NCBI RefSeq assembly: GCF_001570525.1
Contig: NZ_BBXC01000023.1
Span: 106,573-170,572, forward strand
Length of the DNA: 64,000 nt
Origin: Herbidospora sakaeratensis
Lineage (GTDB): Bacteria > Actinomycetota > Actinomycetes > Streptosporangiales > Streptosporangiaceae
Reading direction: 5' to 3'
Part shown: one piece after another, positions 11,643 through 19,433 of the stretch
Numbering within the stretch: position 1 is the stretch's first letter
Layout: every line of letters starts with the position of its first letter
Made by a program: the position numbers and the translations under genes
The notes under the pieces: model-generated
Seen by the model: the letters and a program-made list of their open reading frames with translations, nothing else
Database searches by the model: none
Told to the model about the DNA's origin: nothing

Positions 11643-12769
11643 CCGGTCACCAGGTCGTGGGCCCGTTCGGGTACGTCCCCGGCCGAACGGGCCCGCCCCC
11701 TGCAGGTCAGCGCGGCCAGTGCCGTCGTGACCGGCACCGCCGCGACCAGCCCGATCGTGCCCACGATGCTCCTGACCAGCTCCTGGGCCACCACCGGCCC
11801 GGCCAGCACCTCGCCCAGGGGCTCGTTCCCGACGCTGATGAGCAGCAGCAGCGGGAGCGACGCGCCGGCGTACGCGAGCACGATCGTGTTGATGACCGAG
11901 GCGATGTGCGCCCGCCCGACCCGGGAGGCGGCCCGGTAGAGCTGCCGGGCCGTGTATCCCGGGTTGGCGTGGGCGAGCTCGGCGACCGTGGCGGCCTGGG
12001 TGACCGTGACGTCGTCGAGCACGCCGAGCGAGCCGATGATGATGCTGGCCAGCAGCAGGCCCTGGGTGTTGAGCTGGAGGCTGGTGCCGAGCAGGAAACT
12101 GGTGTCGTCGGTCACGCCGGTCAGGTGGGCCCAGTCGATGGCCGCCAGCGCGAGCAGGCCGGTGAGGCCGAGGCTGACCAGGGTGCCGATCACGGCGACC
12201 GAGGTGGGCACGGTGACGCCGTGGGTGACGTACAGGACGATGAGCATGATCGCCGCCGAGCCCACGACGGCGATCAGCAACGGCGGTCGCCCGGCCAGGA
12301 TGGCCGGGAGCACGAACGTGAGCAGCAGCCCGAACGTGATCGCCAGCCCGGCCAGCGCGGTGAGCCCCTTCCACCGCCCGAAGGCGATCACCGCCAGCGC
12401 GAACGCCGCCCCGAACACCCACAACGGCGTCGAGCGGTCGTGGTCGGAGACGGCGTAGGTGCCGTCCTGGAGGTCGAGCACGACCACCTTGTCGCCCACG
12501 GCGAAGGTCGCCGACCCGGGCGCGGTCGGCACCATCGCGGTGACCCGGTCGAACGCCGAGAACTCGACGGTCGCCGACTCCCCCGAGACCGCGCTGATCG
12601 TGCCGACGGTCTCGGGGAGCTGCGGCTCCTGCGCCCCCTTCTTCACGTCACCCGGCCACAGGACGACGAGCGCGACGAGCGTGGCGACCGCGAGCGGCAC
12701 GATGACGGCCAGCATGGCCCAGACGGTTCGGCGGTCGGCGGGGGCGACCGGCCCGTGCGAGTGACCCAT
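11639..12769 (-). CDS. YibE/F family multipass membrane protein
   Basis: Integral membrane protein of 376 aa. One N-terminal segment (about 18-40) is followed by an extracytoplasmic beta-rich region (about 45-110, VGTISAVSGESATVEF...AVGDKVVVLDLQDG). About seven further hydrophobic helices lie between 115 and 355. The GSLGVLDDVTVTQAATVAEL and SVINTIVLAYAGASLPLLLL segments are typical of the YibE/F family. Function in the family is not established; a transport role is often assumed. The N-terminus contains MGHSHG, a possible metal-binding patch. The start at 12769 lies 16 bp after the stop of the upstream copper-monooxygenase-like gene, so they may be co-transcribed. Confidence 0.88.
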   Translation of the reverse strand: MGHSHGPVAPADRRTVWAMLAVIVPLAVATLVALVVLWPGDVKKGAQEPQLPETVGTISAVSGESATVEFSAFDRVTAMVPTAPGSATFAVGDKVVVLDLQDGTYAVSDHDRSTPLWVFGAAFALAVIAFGRWKGLTALAGLAITFGLLLTFVLPAILAGRPPLLIAVVGSAAIMLIVLYVTHGVTVPTSVAVIGTLVSLGLTGLLALAAIDWAHLTGVTDDTSFLLGTSLQLNTQGLLLASIIIGSLGVLDDVTVTQAATVAELAHANPGYTARQLYRAASRVGRAHIASVINTIVLAYAGASLPLLLLISVGNEPLGEVLAGPVVAQELVRSIVGTIGLVAAVPVTTALAALTCRGRARSAGDVPERAHDLVTG

Positions 12770-12785
12770 GGTCGGGAACAGTAGC

Positions 12786-13907
12786 TCAGGCCGACATGAT
12801 GGCGATCCCCAGGCACATCTCGTCGGCGGTGCCCTCGCCCCACACCACGTAGCGGGCCGGTTCCTTCTCCAGCTGCGGCAGCATGCTCCGCAGTTTCGCG
12901 TCGTGCGTGCAGGTCACCCGCACCACGTCGCCCTCGCCGACCTTCACCGGCGCGGGCAGCGGGCGCAGCGCCTGGTCGTCGAAGTCGTATTCGGGGACGT
13001 CGAGCAACGTCCGCGCACCGGGCGTGCCCGGGTTGAGCTCGATCTTGATCGACCGGCCGAGCAGGTGCATGTGCCCGGCCAGGGCGTGCAGCAGGCCCTC
13101 CTGCGGCACGGGGATGTCGCAGTGCTGGGTCGGTCCCGGCCTGGCCGGGCCGCACAACTCGGTCAGCGAGCCGGGCGTGCGCGCCGACTCCTCCCCGAAC
13201 CGGCGGCCGATGTCCGCGACGGCGGCCTCCCGCTCGCAGAGCGGCCCCGACTCCCCGGCGGCGCAGGGCAGTTCGACGGCCGCCGGGAACAGGGCGGTGC
13301 CGAGAGGCTGAAGCTGCTTGTCGCTGACCCGCAGCCGGATGGCCGACTGGTCGGCCCCGTCGCCCGCGCGGGTGTTGTAGTGGACCTGCATGACGAGCTG
13401 GCTCCCCGGCGGGATCGGGTGGCCGTACCTGGGGTCGAGCAGCGTCTCGCGGTCGCCCGGCGCCCAGTGGGCCACCCAGCCGGCCTCCCTGACCCCGGCG
13501 TCGGCGAAGCAGGTCCAGCCCTGGCCGGGGGCGGCGGCGTCCATCTTCTTCGCCTCGGCGACCTGTTCCGGGGCCAGCCGGAAGAAGATCGCGTGGTGCA
13601 CGATGGCCAGGTTGAGCGGCTGGAACTGGGCCCCGGTCAGGAATCCGGCGCCCTGCGTGCCGGGGTCGATGAGGAAGCACCGGTAGTCGTCGGACCCGCC
13701 GTTGGGTCCTTTGGGGGTGTAGGGCTCCGGCATCGTCAGCGTGACGAACCGCTCCCCGTCGCGCAGCGGCTGCGCCGGCGCCTTGGTGGCCGCGTGGCCG
13801 TGCTTGGGTGTGGCGGCGGGCGCCGGCGCCGCCGTCTCCTGCGTTCCACAGGCCGCCGTCACCACTAAGACCAGGAGCGCGGCCAGGCTTCCCCGAAGTC
13901 CATTCAT
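12786..13907 (-). CDS. Lipoprotein with PHM/DBM-like type II copper monooxygenase fold
   Basis: A 373-aa envelope lipoprotein: a hydrophobic signal ends in VVTAAC with Cys20 as the lipidation site. It is followed by an Ala/Pro/His-rich linker. All six copper ligands of animal peptidylglycine and dopamine monooxygenases have counterparts in order: H104-H105 and H176 (CuH site), H279-x-H281 and M364 (CuM site, in ADEMCLG). Several Cys pairs (77, 133, 215, 224, 252, 263, 333, 365) suggest disulfides in an exported protein. Family knowledge predicts ascorbate-type copper hydroxylation; the substrate is unknown. It precedes the YibE/F gene by 16 bp and follows the LacI-like gene by 77 bp. No good Shine-Dalgarno is seen before ATG 13907. 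Confidence 0.82.
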   Translation of the reverse strand: MNGLRGSLAALLVLVVTAACGTQETAAPAPAATPKHGHAATKAPAQPLRDGERFVTLTMPEPYTPKGPNGGSDDYRCFLIDPGTQGAGFLTGAQFQPLNLAIVHHAIFFRLAPEQVAEAKKMDAAAPGQGWTCFADAGVREAGWVAHWAPGDRETLLDPRYGHPIPPGSQLVMQVHYNTRAGDGADQSAIRLRVSDKQLQPLGTALFPAAVELPCAAGESGPLCEREAAVADIGRRFGEESARTPGSLTELCGPARPGPTQHCDIPVPQEGLLHALAGHMHLLGRSIKIELNPGTPGARTLLDVPEYDFDDQALRPLPAPVKVGEGDVVRVTCTHDAKLRSMLPQLEKEPARYVVWGEGTADEMCLGIAIMSA

Positions 13908-13984
13908 GTGTTCAACGCTGATACACCGGGCGTTACCCGGCCATCCTCCTTTGGGAGGGAGGGGTCGTTCCTTCGGATGGGCCC

Positions 13985-14848
13985 CTATGTCGACTCTCGT
14001 ATGACGAGTTCGGCGGGCAGCACGATCGAGGCGAGCGGCCCGCCGCCCATCCGGTCGACCAGCAGCCGGGTCATCGCGCCGACCTGTTCGGCCACCGGGT
14101 GCCGGACGGTCGTGAGCGGCGGATGCGTGAACCGGGCCGCCTCGAAGTCGTCGTAGCCGGCCACCGCGACGTCGTCGGGCACCCGCCGGCCGGCCCGGCG
14201 CAGCGTCTGGAGCGCGCCGATGGCCATCAGGTCGTTGGCCGCGAAGACGGCGTCGACGTCGGGCTCGGCCGCGAGCAGGCGGGCCATCGCCTCGGCGCCC
14301 GACTGCCGGGTGAAGTCGCCGTGGACGACGTGCGCCCGATGCCCGGCGTCGCCGACCGCGCCGAGGTAACCGGCCAGCCGGTCCTGCCCGGCGATCATGT
14401 CGGGCGGCCCGGCGATCGTGGCGACCGTCCGGCGGCCCCGGTTGAGCAGGTGGTTCACCGCCAGCCGCGCCCCGGAGGGGTTGTCGCTGTCGGCGAACCC
14501 GATCGGCACGGAGGGCGCGGGCCGCCCGTACGACACGACCGGCACCCCGATGCGGTCGATGGCCCCCGGAAGGGGGTCGGCGGCGTGCATCGACACGAGC
14601 ATCACGCCGTCGACGTGGCCTCCCGCGACGTAGCGCTCGATGCGCGCCGAGCTCCCCGGGCCGGTGCCGAGCATCAGCACGAGCTGCCGGTCGACGTCGC
14701 CGAGCTCCCGGCTGACCGACCGGCTCACGAGCGCGAACAGCGGGTCTTCGGAGAACACCCGAGACAACGGTTCACCCACCACCAGCGCCACGGACCCAGC
14801 CACGCCGGCCACCCTTCCCGAGAAGTGCAAGAGAGCGATTTCCTGCAC
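13985..14848 (-). CDS. LacI/GalR-type sugar-sensing domain protein lacking the HTH
   Basis: About 287 aa corresponding only to the effector-binding (periplasmic-binding-protein-like) half of LacI/GalR regulators: GSVALVVGEPLSRVF, DGVMLVSMHAADPLPG, GVPVVSYGRP, FADSDNPSGARLAVNHLLNRGRRTVATIAGP, DAVFAANDLMAIGALQTLRRAGRRVPDDVAVAGYDDFEAA. The usual N-terminal helix-turn-helix of about 60 residues is absent, and I found no HTH-like sequence in any frame in the 240 bp up to the divergent GH16 start. GTG 14848 is chosen because AAGGA lies 7 nt upstream; GTG 14803 is an alternative. It faces a GH16 glucanase across a LacI-type palindrome, so it probably evolved from that gene's regulator. It could be non-DNA-binding or a decayed repressor. 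Confidence 0.8.
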   Translation of the reverse strand: MQEIALLHFSGRVAGVAGSVALVVGEPLSRVFSEDPLFALVSRSVSRELGDVDRQLVLMLGTGPGSSARIERYVAGGHVDGVMLVSMHAADPLPGAIDRIGVPVVSYGRPAPSVPIGFADSDNPSGARLAVNHLLNRGRRTVATIAGPPDMIAGQDRLAGYLGAVGDAGHRAHVVHGDFTRQSGAEAMARLLAAEPDVDAVFAANDLMAIGALQTLRRAGRRVPDDVAVAGYDDFEAARFTHPPLTTVRHPVAEQVGAMTRLLVDRMGGGPLASIVLPAELVIREST

Positions 14849-14894
14849 AGGCTGGTCCTTTCCGCAGAACACGTCAAGACCCAAAGTTTTCCGA

Positions 14895-14906
14895 GAGAGC
14901 GCTCTC
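14895..14906. promoter_or_regulatory. LacI/CebR-type operator palindrome
   Basis: GAGAGCGCTCTC is a perfect 12-bp palindrome centred on CG, with the GAGCGCTC core typical of LacI/GalR operators such as those of cellulose regulators. It lies between the HTH-less LacI-like gene and the GH16 glucanase. A degenerate half-match, GAGAGCGATT, occurs at 14831-14840 inside the start region of the sensor gene. Confidence 0.6.
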
Positions 14907-14930
14907 AATTTTCGCACCGGACCTATTGAC

Positions 14931-14956
14931 CACTGTGAGACGAGCGGAGCACAGTG
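14931..14956. promoter_or_regulatory. Inverted repeat upstream of GH16
   Basis: CACTGTG (14931-14937) and CACAGTG (14950-14956) are perfect arms 12 bp apart. The left arm overlaps a TTGACC (14926-14931) that could be a -35 hexamer. The element is a second possible regulatory site for the glucanase gene, 130 bp before its start. Confidence 0.35.
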
Positions 14957-15087
14957 TCGGGCAGACCGATCCGCCGTCGCGGCGTCATCCCCACCCCGCC
15001 AGGGGCCGTCTCCAGCGGCCCCTCCGCGAGGCTGCCCGGGAACCGTCACCGGCGCCGCCTGGGAGCGGATCGGAGAGAGGGTCCATC

Positions 15088-16476
15088 ATGCTCACTCGAG
15101 TCACCCGATTAGCGGCGGCGGCCGTCGTCGCGGCCACGGCGCTGGTCGGCGTCCCGGCCGCCGCGTCGGTCCCGTCGACGCCGTCGGGCTGGTCGCTGGT
15201 CTGGGCCGACGACTTCACCGGCTCGGCCAACACGCTGCCGTCGTCGTCCAACTGGATCGTCGACACCGGCTACGGCTACTCCGGCGGCCCGTCCAACTGG
15301 GGCACCGGCGAGATCCAGCAGTACACGGCCAACACCCAGAACCTGAGCCTCGACGGCAGCGGCAACCTGCGCATCACCCCGATCAAGGCGAGCAACGGCT
15401 CGTGGACGTCGGGCCGCATCGAGACCCGCCGCGCCGACTTCAAGCCCTCGGCGGGCGGCGTGCTGCGCATCGAGGGCCGGATCCAGATGCCCAACGTGAC
15501 CGGCGCCTCGGCGATGGGCTACTGGCCGGCCTTCTGGTCGCTGGGCGCGCCCTACCGGGGCAACTACTGGAACTGGCCGGGCATCGGCGAGCTCGACATC
15601 ATGGAGAACGTCAACGGCGTCAACGCGGTCTGGGGAACGCTCCACTGCGGCGTCAACCCGGGCGGCCCGTGCAACGAGACCAACGGCCTGGGCGCCAGCC
15701 GGGCGTGCCCCAACTCCAGCTGCCAGTCGGCCTTCCACACCTACCGCCTCGAATGGGACCGCAGCGTCTCCCCCAACCAGATCCGCTGGTACGTCGACGG
15801 CATCCAATTCTTCAGCGTCAACCAGGCCCAGTTCGACTCGACGACCTGGTCGAACATGACGAACCACAACGGCTACTTCCTGCTGCTGAACGTGGCGATC
15901 GGCGGGGCCTTCCCCAACGGCGTGGCCGGCTACTCGACGCCGACGTCCTCGACGGTCTCCGGGAAGCCGATGCTGGTCGACTACGTGGCCGTCTGGCACA
16001 GCGGCGGCGGCACCACCAACCCCAGCCCGACGCCGACGCCCTCCCCGACCGGGGGCGGCGGCGGGGTGAACGCCCGCTCCACCATCCAGGCCGAGGCCTA
16101 CCAGGCGCAGAGCGGCACCCAGCTGGAGACGACCACCGACGGCGGCGGCGGCCAGAACGTCGCCTACCTCTCCAACGGCGACTACCTGCGCTTCGACAAC
16201 GTGCAGTTCGGCACGTCGGCGGCCACCCAGTTCCGGGCCCGGGTGGCGTCGGGCGCGACCGGCGGGGTGAGCGGCCTGATCCAGGTGCGCCTGGGCAGCC
16301 CGACCGCCACCCCGATCGGCAGCCTGTCGGTGGGCAACACCGGCGGCTGGCAGACCTGGCAGACGATCCCGGCCAACATCGGCGGGGTCACCGGAACGCA
16401 GACGGTCTACCTGACCTTCAGCAGCGGCCAACCGGCCGACTTCGTCAACCTGAACTGGTTCACCTTCGGCTCGTGA
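15088..16476 (+). CDS. Secreted GH16 beta-glucanase with C-terminal CBM6
   Basis: Extracellular endoglucanase, 462 aa. A signal peptide covers about 1-27 (ending PAAAS). The GH16 catalytic domain (about 35-310) contains GELDIMEN, giving nucleophile E168, D170 and acid/base E173; the bulged ExDxxE form is typical of laminarinase-like beta-1,3(4)-glucanases. A Pro/Thr/Ser/Gly linker (about 312-332) leads to a CBM6-type beta-sandwich (IQAEAYQAQSGTQLE...GDYLRFDNVQF...TVYLTFSSGQPADFVNLNWFTF), which usually binds beta-glucan. ATG 15088 follows GAGAGGG. It is divergent from the HTH-less LacI-like gene, with a GAGAGCGCTCTC palindrome between them, suggesting oligosaccharide-controlled expression. It ends at a strong hairpin. 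Confidence 0.94.
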   Translation: MLTRVTRLAAAAVVAATALVGVPAAASVPSTPSGWSLVWADDFTGSANTLPSSSNWIVDTGYGYSGGPSNWGTGEIQQYTANTQNLSLDGSGNLRITPIKASNGSWTSGRIETRRADFKPSAGGVLRIEGRIQMPNVTGASAMGYWPAFWSLGAPYRGNYWNWPGIGELDIMENVNGVNAVWGTLHCGVNPGGPCNETNGLGASRACPNSSCQSAFHTYRLEWDRSVSPNQIRWYVDGIQFFSVNQAQFDSTTWSNMTNHNGYFLLLNVAIGGAFPNGVAGYSTPTSSTVSGKPMLVDYVAVWHSGGGTTNPSPTPTPSPTGGGGGVNARSTIQAEAYQAQSGTQLETTTDGGGGQNVAYLSNGDYLRFDNVQFGTSAATQFRARVASGATGGVSGLIQVRLGSPTATPIGSLSVGNTGGWQTWQTIPANIGGVTGTQTVYLTFSSGQPADFVNLNWFTFGS

Positions 16477-16487
16477 CCCCCTGAGCG

Positions 16488-16517
16488 CCCCGGCCGATGC
16501 GGCGCCATCGGCCGGGG
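16488..16517. terminator. Perfect 12-bp stem-loop terminator
   Basis: CCCCGGCCGATG (16488-16499) pairs exactly with CATCGGCCGGGG (16506-16517) around a 6-nt loop, 11 nt after the GH16 stop. It abuts the stop of a small minus-strand open frame at 16518, so it may act in both directions. Confidence 0.8.
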
Positions 16518-16643
16518 TCAGCCGTCGCCGGACAGCTCCTTCAGCTGGGGCACCTCGACCGTCGCGAGGTAGTTGATCTCGACCCCGCCCATCTGGGTGC
16601 AGGCCCCCGGTCCGGCTGCGGGCAGCAGCCGGATACGCCTCAT
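16518..16643 (-). CDS. Candidate 41-aa small protein
   Basis: A short frame from ATG 16643 to TGA 16518 encodes MRRIRLLPAAGPG, then CTQMGGVEINYLATVEVPQL, then KELSGDG. About 37 of 40 sense codons end in G or C, a coding-like bias. It sits exactly between two strong hairpins (16488-16517 and 16671-16698), leaving only 27 bp upstream for a promoter. No good Shine-Dalgarno is visible. It has one Cys and no transmembrane segment. It could be a small regulatory or precursor peptide, or the fortuitous antisense of nothing. I do not recognise it. Confidence 0.35.
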   Translation of the reverse strand: MRRIRLLPAAGPGACTQMGGVEINYLATVEVPQLKELSGDG

Positions 16644-16670
16644 GGCGGTTGCGCGGGCCCCGGAAACGAA

Positions 16671-16698
16671 TACGGCCCCCGCGCGGGCGGGGGCCGTA
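16671..16698 (-). terminator. Stem-loop terminator of the DHA2 transporter gene
   Basis: TACGGCCCCCGC (16671-16682) and GCGGGGGCCGTA (16687-16698) form a perfect 12-bp stem with a 4-nt loop, 19 nt after the stop of the MFS gene on the minus strand. Confidence 0.8.
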
Positions 16699-16717
16699 CC
16701 GGACAGAAAGAACGGGG

Positions 16718-18298
16718 TCAGAGAGCCGCCACCGGCTCCTCCTTGCTGAGCTCCTCGGGGCCGCCCCGGAGCGGGATCTCCTTGATGAAGGCCGCCAGGA
16801 TCGGAACGGCGACCGCGAAGACGATCGCCCAGAGGAACACGCCGCTGATCGCGCCGGCCAGCGACTCCAGGAAGCCGGTCTTGATCTGCGGCGGGAGCTG
16901 GGCCAGGGCCGCGGGGCTCATCTGGCCGCCCGAGGCGACCATGTCGGCCGACTGCTCGCCGAACTTCTCGCGCAGGCTGTCGGCCAGGTGGTTGTTGAAC
17001 ACCGCGCCGAACAGGGCCACGCCGAACGAGCCGCCGATCGACCGGAAGAAGGTCGAGGCGCTGGAGGCCACGCCCAGGTCCTTCTGCTCCACGCTGTTCT
17101 GCGCGATCAGCATGGTGGTCTGCATCAGGAAGCCCATGCCGAGGCCGAGCACGGCGATGAACACGCCGGTCTGCCACAGCGGGGTGTTGACGTCCATCAG
17201 CGTGAGCAGGCCCATGCCGACGGCCATGACGACGCCGCCGATGACCGGGAACGCCTTGTACTTGCCGGTCGTGGTGATGCGCTTGCCGACGTAGAGGGAG
17301 ACGACCATCGAGGCGGCCATCATCGGCAGCAGGAGCAGGCCGGAGTTGGTCGCCGAGGCGCCCTGGACCAGCTGCTGGAACAGCGGCAGGAACGAGATCG
17401 CGCCGAACATGGCGAAGCCGAGCAGGAAGCCGATCCACGAGATCAGGTTGAAGTTGCGGTCCTTGAAGACGTGCAGCGGCATGATCGGCTCGGCGGCGCG
17501 CCGCTCGACCGGGATGAACGCCGCGAACGACACGACCGCGAGCACGGCCAGGCCGATGATCTGCCACGATCCCCACGGGTAGCCGTGACTCTGGCCCCCC
17601 CATGAGGTGATCAGGACCAAAGCGGTGATCCCGACCGTGAGGACGATCGCGCCGAACCAGTCGATGCGGTGCTCGGTGCGCTTCTTGGGCAGGTCGAGCT
17701 TGAGCCACAACCACACCAGCGAGATCCCGCCGAGCGGCAGGTTCACGTAGAAGGCCCAGCGCCAGTCGAGGTGGTCGGTGATGAAGCCGCCGGCGAGGGG
17801 ACCGGCGATCATCGCGACCGACATGATGGCGGCCATGATGCCCTGGTACTGACCGCGCTCGCGCGGCGGGACCAGGTCGCCGATGATGGCCATCACGCCG
17901 ACGATGAGGCCGCCGGCGCCGAGGCCCTGGATCGCGCGGAAGGCGATCAGCTCGGTCATGCCGTTGTCGACGCCGCCGAGGAACTCCGAGCCGGCCATGC
18001 CGCACAGGGCCGAACCGACCAGGAAGATGACGATCGAGGTGAGGAAGACGGTCTTGCGGCCGTAGAGGTCGCCCAGCTTGCCCCAGATGGGCGTGGACAC
18101 CGTGGTGCCCAGGATGTAGGCGGTGGTGACCCAGGTGAAGTATTCGAGACCGTTCAGCTCGCCGACGATGCGGGGCATCGCGGTGCCGACGATCATGTTG
18201 TCGAGGAAGGCGAGCATCATCGCCAGGAGCAACCCCGGCAAGATGATCATGACTTCTCTGGACCGCGCCGGAGGAGGACTGGCGGCGGTTTCCGACAT
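16718..18298 (-). CDS. MFS drug efflux transporter, DHA2 (14-TMS) family
   Basis: Proton-driven multidrug exporter of the inner membrane, 526 aa, the usual length of the EmrB/QacA-type DHA2 group with 14 predicted helices. Motif A is visible as GKLGDLYGRKTVF (about 73-85) and motif C as GPLAGGFITDHLDWRWAFYVNLPLG (about 165-190). A conserved Asp lies in helix 1 (AFLDNMIVGTAMP). The C-terminal extension (IPLRGGPEELSKEEPVAAL) is short and acidic. It diverges from a TetR gene across an 18-bp operator-like palindrome, the standard arrangement of a repressor-controlled pump. The minus-strand Shine-Dalgarno AAGGGGG precedes ATG 18298. Substrate not predictable. Confidence 0.94.
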   Translation of the reverse strand: MSETAASPPPARSREVMIILPGLLLAMMLAFLDNMIVGTAMPRIVGELNGLEYFTWVTTAYILGTTVSTPIWGKLGDLYGRKTVFLTSIVIFLVGSALCGMAGSEFLGGVDNGMTELIAFRAIQGLGAGGLIVGVMAIIGDLVPPRERGQYQGIMAAIMSVAMIAGPLAGGFITDHLDWRWAFYVNLPLGGISLVWLWLKLDLPKKRTEHRIDWFGAIVLTVGITALVLITSWGGQSHGYPWGSWQIIGLAVLAVVSFAAFIPVERRAAEPIMPLHVFKDRNFNLISWIGFLLGFAMFGAISFLPLFQQLVQGASATNSGLLLLPMMAASMVVSLYVGKRITTTGKYKAFPVIGGVVMAVGMGLLTLMDVNTPLWQTGVFIAVLGLGMGFLMQTTMLIAQNSVEQKDLGVASSASTFFRSIGGSFGVALFGAVFNNHLADSLREKFGEQSADMVASGGQMSPAALAQLPPQIKTGFLESLAGAISGVFLWAIVFAVAVPILAAFIKEIPLRGGPEELSKEEPVAAL

Positions 18299-18328
18299 TG
18301 CGGGGCCCCCTTGTTAACCCATGAACTT

Positions 18329-18346
18329 ACTTGCCGACCGGCAAGT
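18329..18346. promoter_or_regulatory. TetR operator between MFS and tetR-type genes
   Basis: ACTTGCCG (18329-18336) and CGGCAAGT (18339-18346) are perfect 8-bp arms with a 2-bp centre, the size of a TetR-dimer site. It is placed 30 bp from the transporter start and 67 bp from the regulator start, so it can repress both. Confidence 0.7.
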
Positions 18347-18413
18347 GGCCGGAGTTAAGGTAAGGTCCGTCTAAGCCGCCCGTCAAGTTGAATTAAAAGG
18401 ACGACCAAACGCC

Positions 18414-19004
18414 ATGAGCGAACGCGCGTTCGCCCCTCGGGAGACCCGAGACAAGACCCGCGACACCCGTGCGCGCATCCAGGAGATCGCGCTCGAACTG
18501 TTCACCGAGCAGGGCTACGAGGCGACCTCGCTGCGCGAGATCGCCGAGGCGCTGGGGGTGACCAAGGCGGCCCTCTACTACCACTTCAAGACGAAGGAGG
18601 ACATCGTCGCGGGCATGGTCCTCGACCGCATCGCGACGCTCGACGTGATCATCGACGAACTGCGCGCCCACGACACGGTCACGCCCGAGGTCCGCCGCGC
18701 CGCCGTCGTCCGCTATGCCGAGGGCGCCTACGAGGGCCGCGCGATCACCCGCTTCATGGAGCGCAACCCGACCGCGATGAAGCACCACCCGGTGATGTTG
18801 CGCATGCGTGAGAAGGTGATGGAGCTCAGCGAGCTCCTGATCGACCACGACCAGCCGCTGACCCGCCGCCTCAAGCACGGCCTGGCCCTGTTCGCCATCC
18901 ACGCGGTCGGTTTCATGCTGCCCGACCCGAAGATCGACGAGAACGAGAAGTACGAGGCCTCGCTGAAGGTTGCCCTGGAATTGATCGAGGCGACCGGGAG
19001 TTGA
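18414..19004 (+). CDS. TetR/AcrR family repressor of the adjacent DHA2 pump
   Basis: DNA-binding regulator, 196 aa. The N-terminal HTH is clear: RARIQEIALELFTEQGYEATSLREIAEALGVTKAALYYHFKTKEDIV (about 18-65). The C-terminal ligand-binding half includes RAITRFMERNPTAMKHHPVMLRM and a helical dimer region. Divergent orientation from the MFS gene with a symmetric palindrome between them supports a local repressor that releases on ligand binding; this is inference from context. ATG 18414 has AAAAGG about 13 nt upstream. The deazaflavin-type reductase gene begins 27 bp downstream on the same strand and may share its transcript. Confidence 0.93.
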   Translation: MSERAFAPRETRDKTRDTRARIQEIALELFTEQGYEATSLREIAEALGVTKAALYYHFKTKEDIVAGMVLDRIATLDVIIDELRAHDTVTPEVRRAAVVRYAEGAYEGRAITRFMERNPTAMKHHPVMLRMREKVMELSELLIDHDQPLTRRLKHGLALFAIHAVGFMLPDPKIDENEKYEASLKVALELIEATGS

Positions 19005-19031
19005 TCCGCCCGAAAGGGTAGGTGACTCCAC

Positions 19032-19433
19032 ATGCTTTACGGTAAGGAACACGTCGAGCGTTACCAGGCCACCGACGGCGCCGAGGGTCACGACTGGCAG
19101 GGCACGACGGCCGCCCTGCTGACCACGACGGGCCGCCGCTCCGGCACGAAGCACACGACACCGCTGATCTACCAGAAGTACGGCGACGACTATCTGCTGG
19201 TCGCCTCGAAGGGCGGCGCGGACGCCCCGCCCGAGTGGTATCTGAACCTCCAGGCCAACCCCGAGGTGGAGTTCCAGGTCTTGGGCGACAAGTTCCGCGC
19301 CCACGCCCGGACCGCCACCCCGGAGGAGAAGCCCGGCATGTGGCAGGTGATGGCCGCCGCCTGGCCCGACTACGACGAGTACACGAAGAAGACCGACCGC
19401 GAGATCCCGGTCGTCGTCATCGAACGCGCCTAG
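19032..19433 (+). CDS. Deazaflavin (F420)-dependent nitroreductase family protein
   Basis: A compact 133-aa protein of the DDN family (split beta-barrel), which in mycobacteria uses reduced F420 to reduce quinones or nitroimidazoles. Recognisable blocks are LLTTTGRRSGTKHTTPLIY, YLLVASKGGADAPPEWYLNLQANPEVEFQV and EEKPGMWQVMAAAWPDYDEYTKKTDREIPVVVI. No signal peptide or membrane helix. It follows the TetR gene by 27 bp on the same strand and may respond to the same inducer; that link is inference. ATG 19032 is preceded by GGTAGG. Cofactor use is assigned by family, not visible directly. Confidence 0.92.
   Translation: MLYGKEHVERYQATDGAEGHDWQGTTAALLTTTGRRSGTKHTTPLIYQKYGDDYLLVASKGGADAPPEWYLNLQANPEVEFQVLGDKFRAHARTATPEEKPGMWQVMAAAWPDYDEYTKKTDREIPVVVIERA

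Noticed and set aside
15109..16431. Minus-strand frame opposite GH16
   Set aside because: Antisense to catalytic and CBM6 motifs of the glucanase; composition is low-complexity.
18329..18346. Palindrome at 18329 as a terminator
   Set aside because: It lies between two divergent starts, not after any stop, and has the size of a TetR operator.
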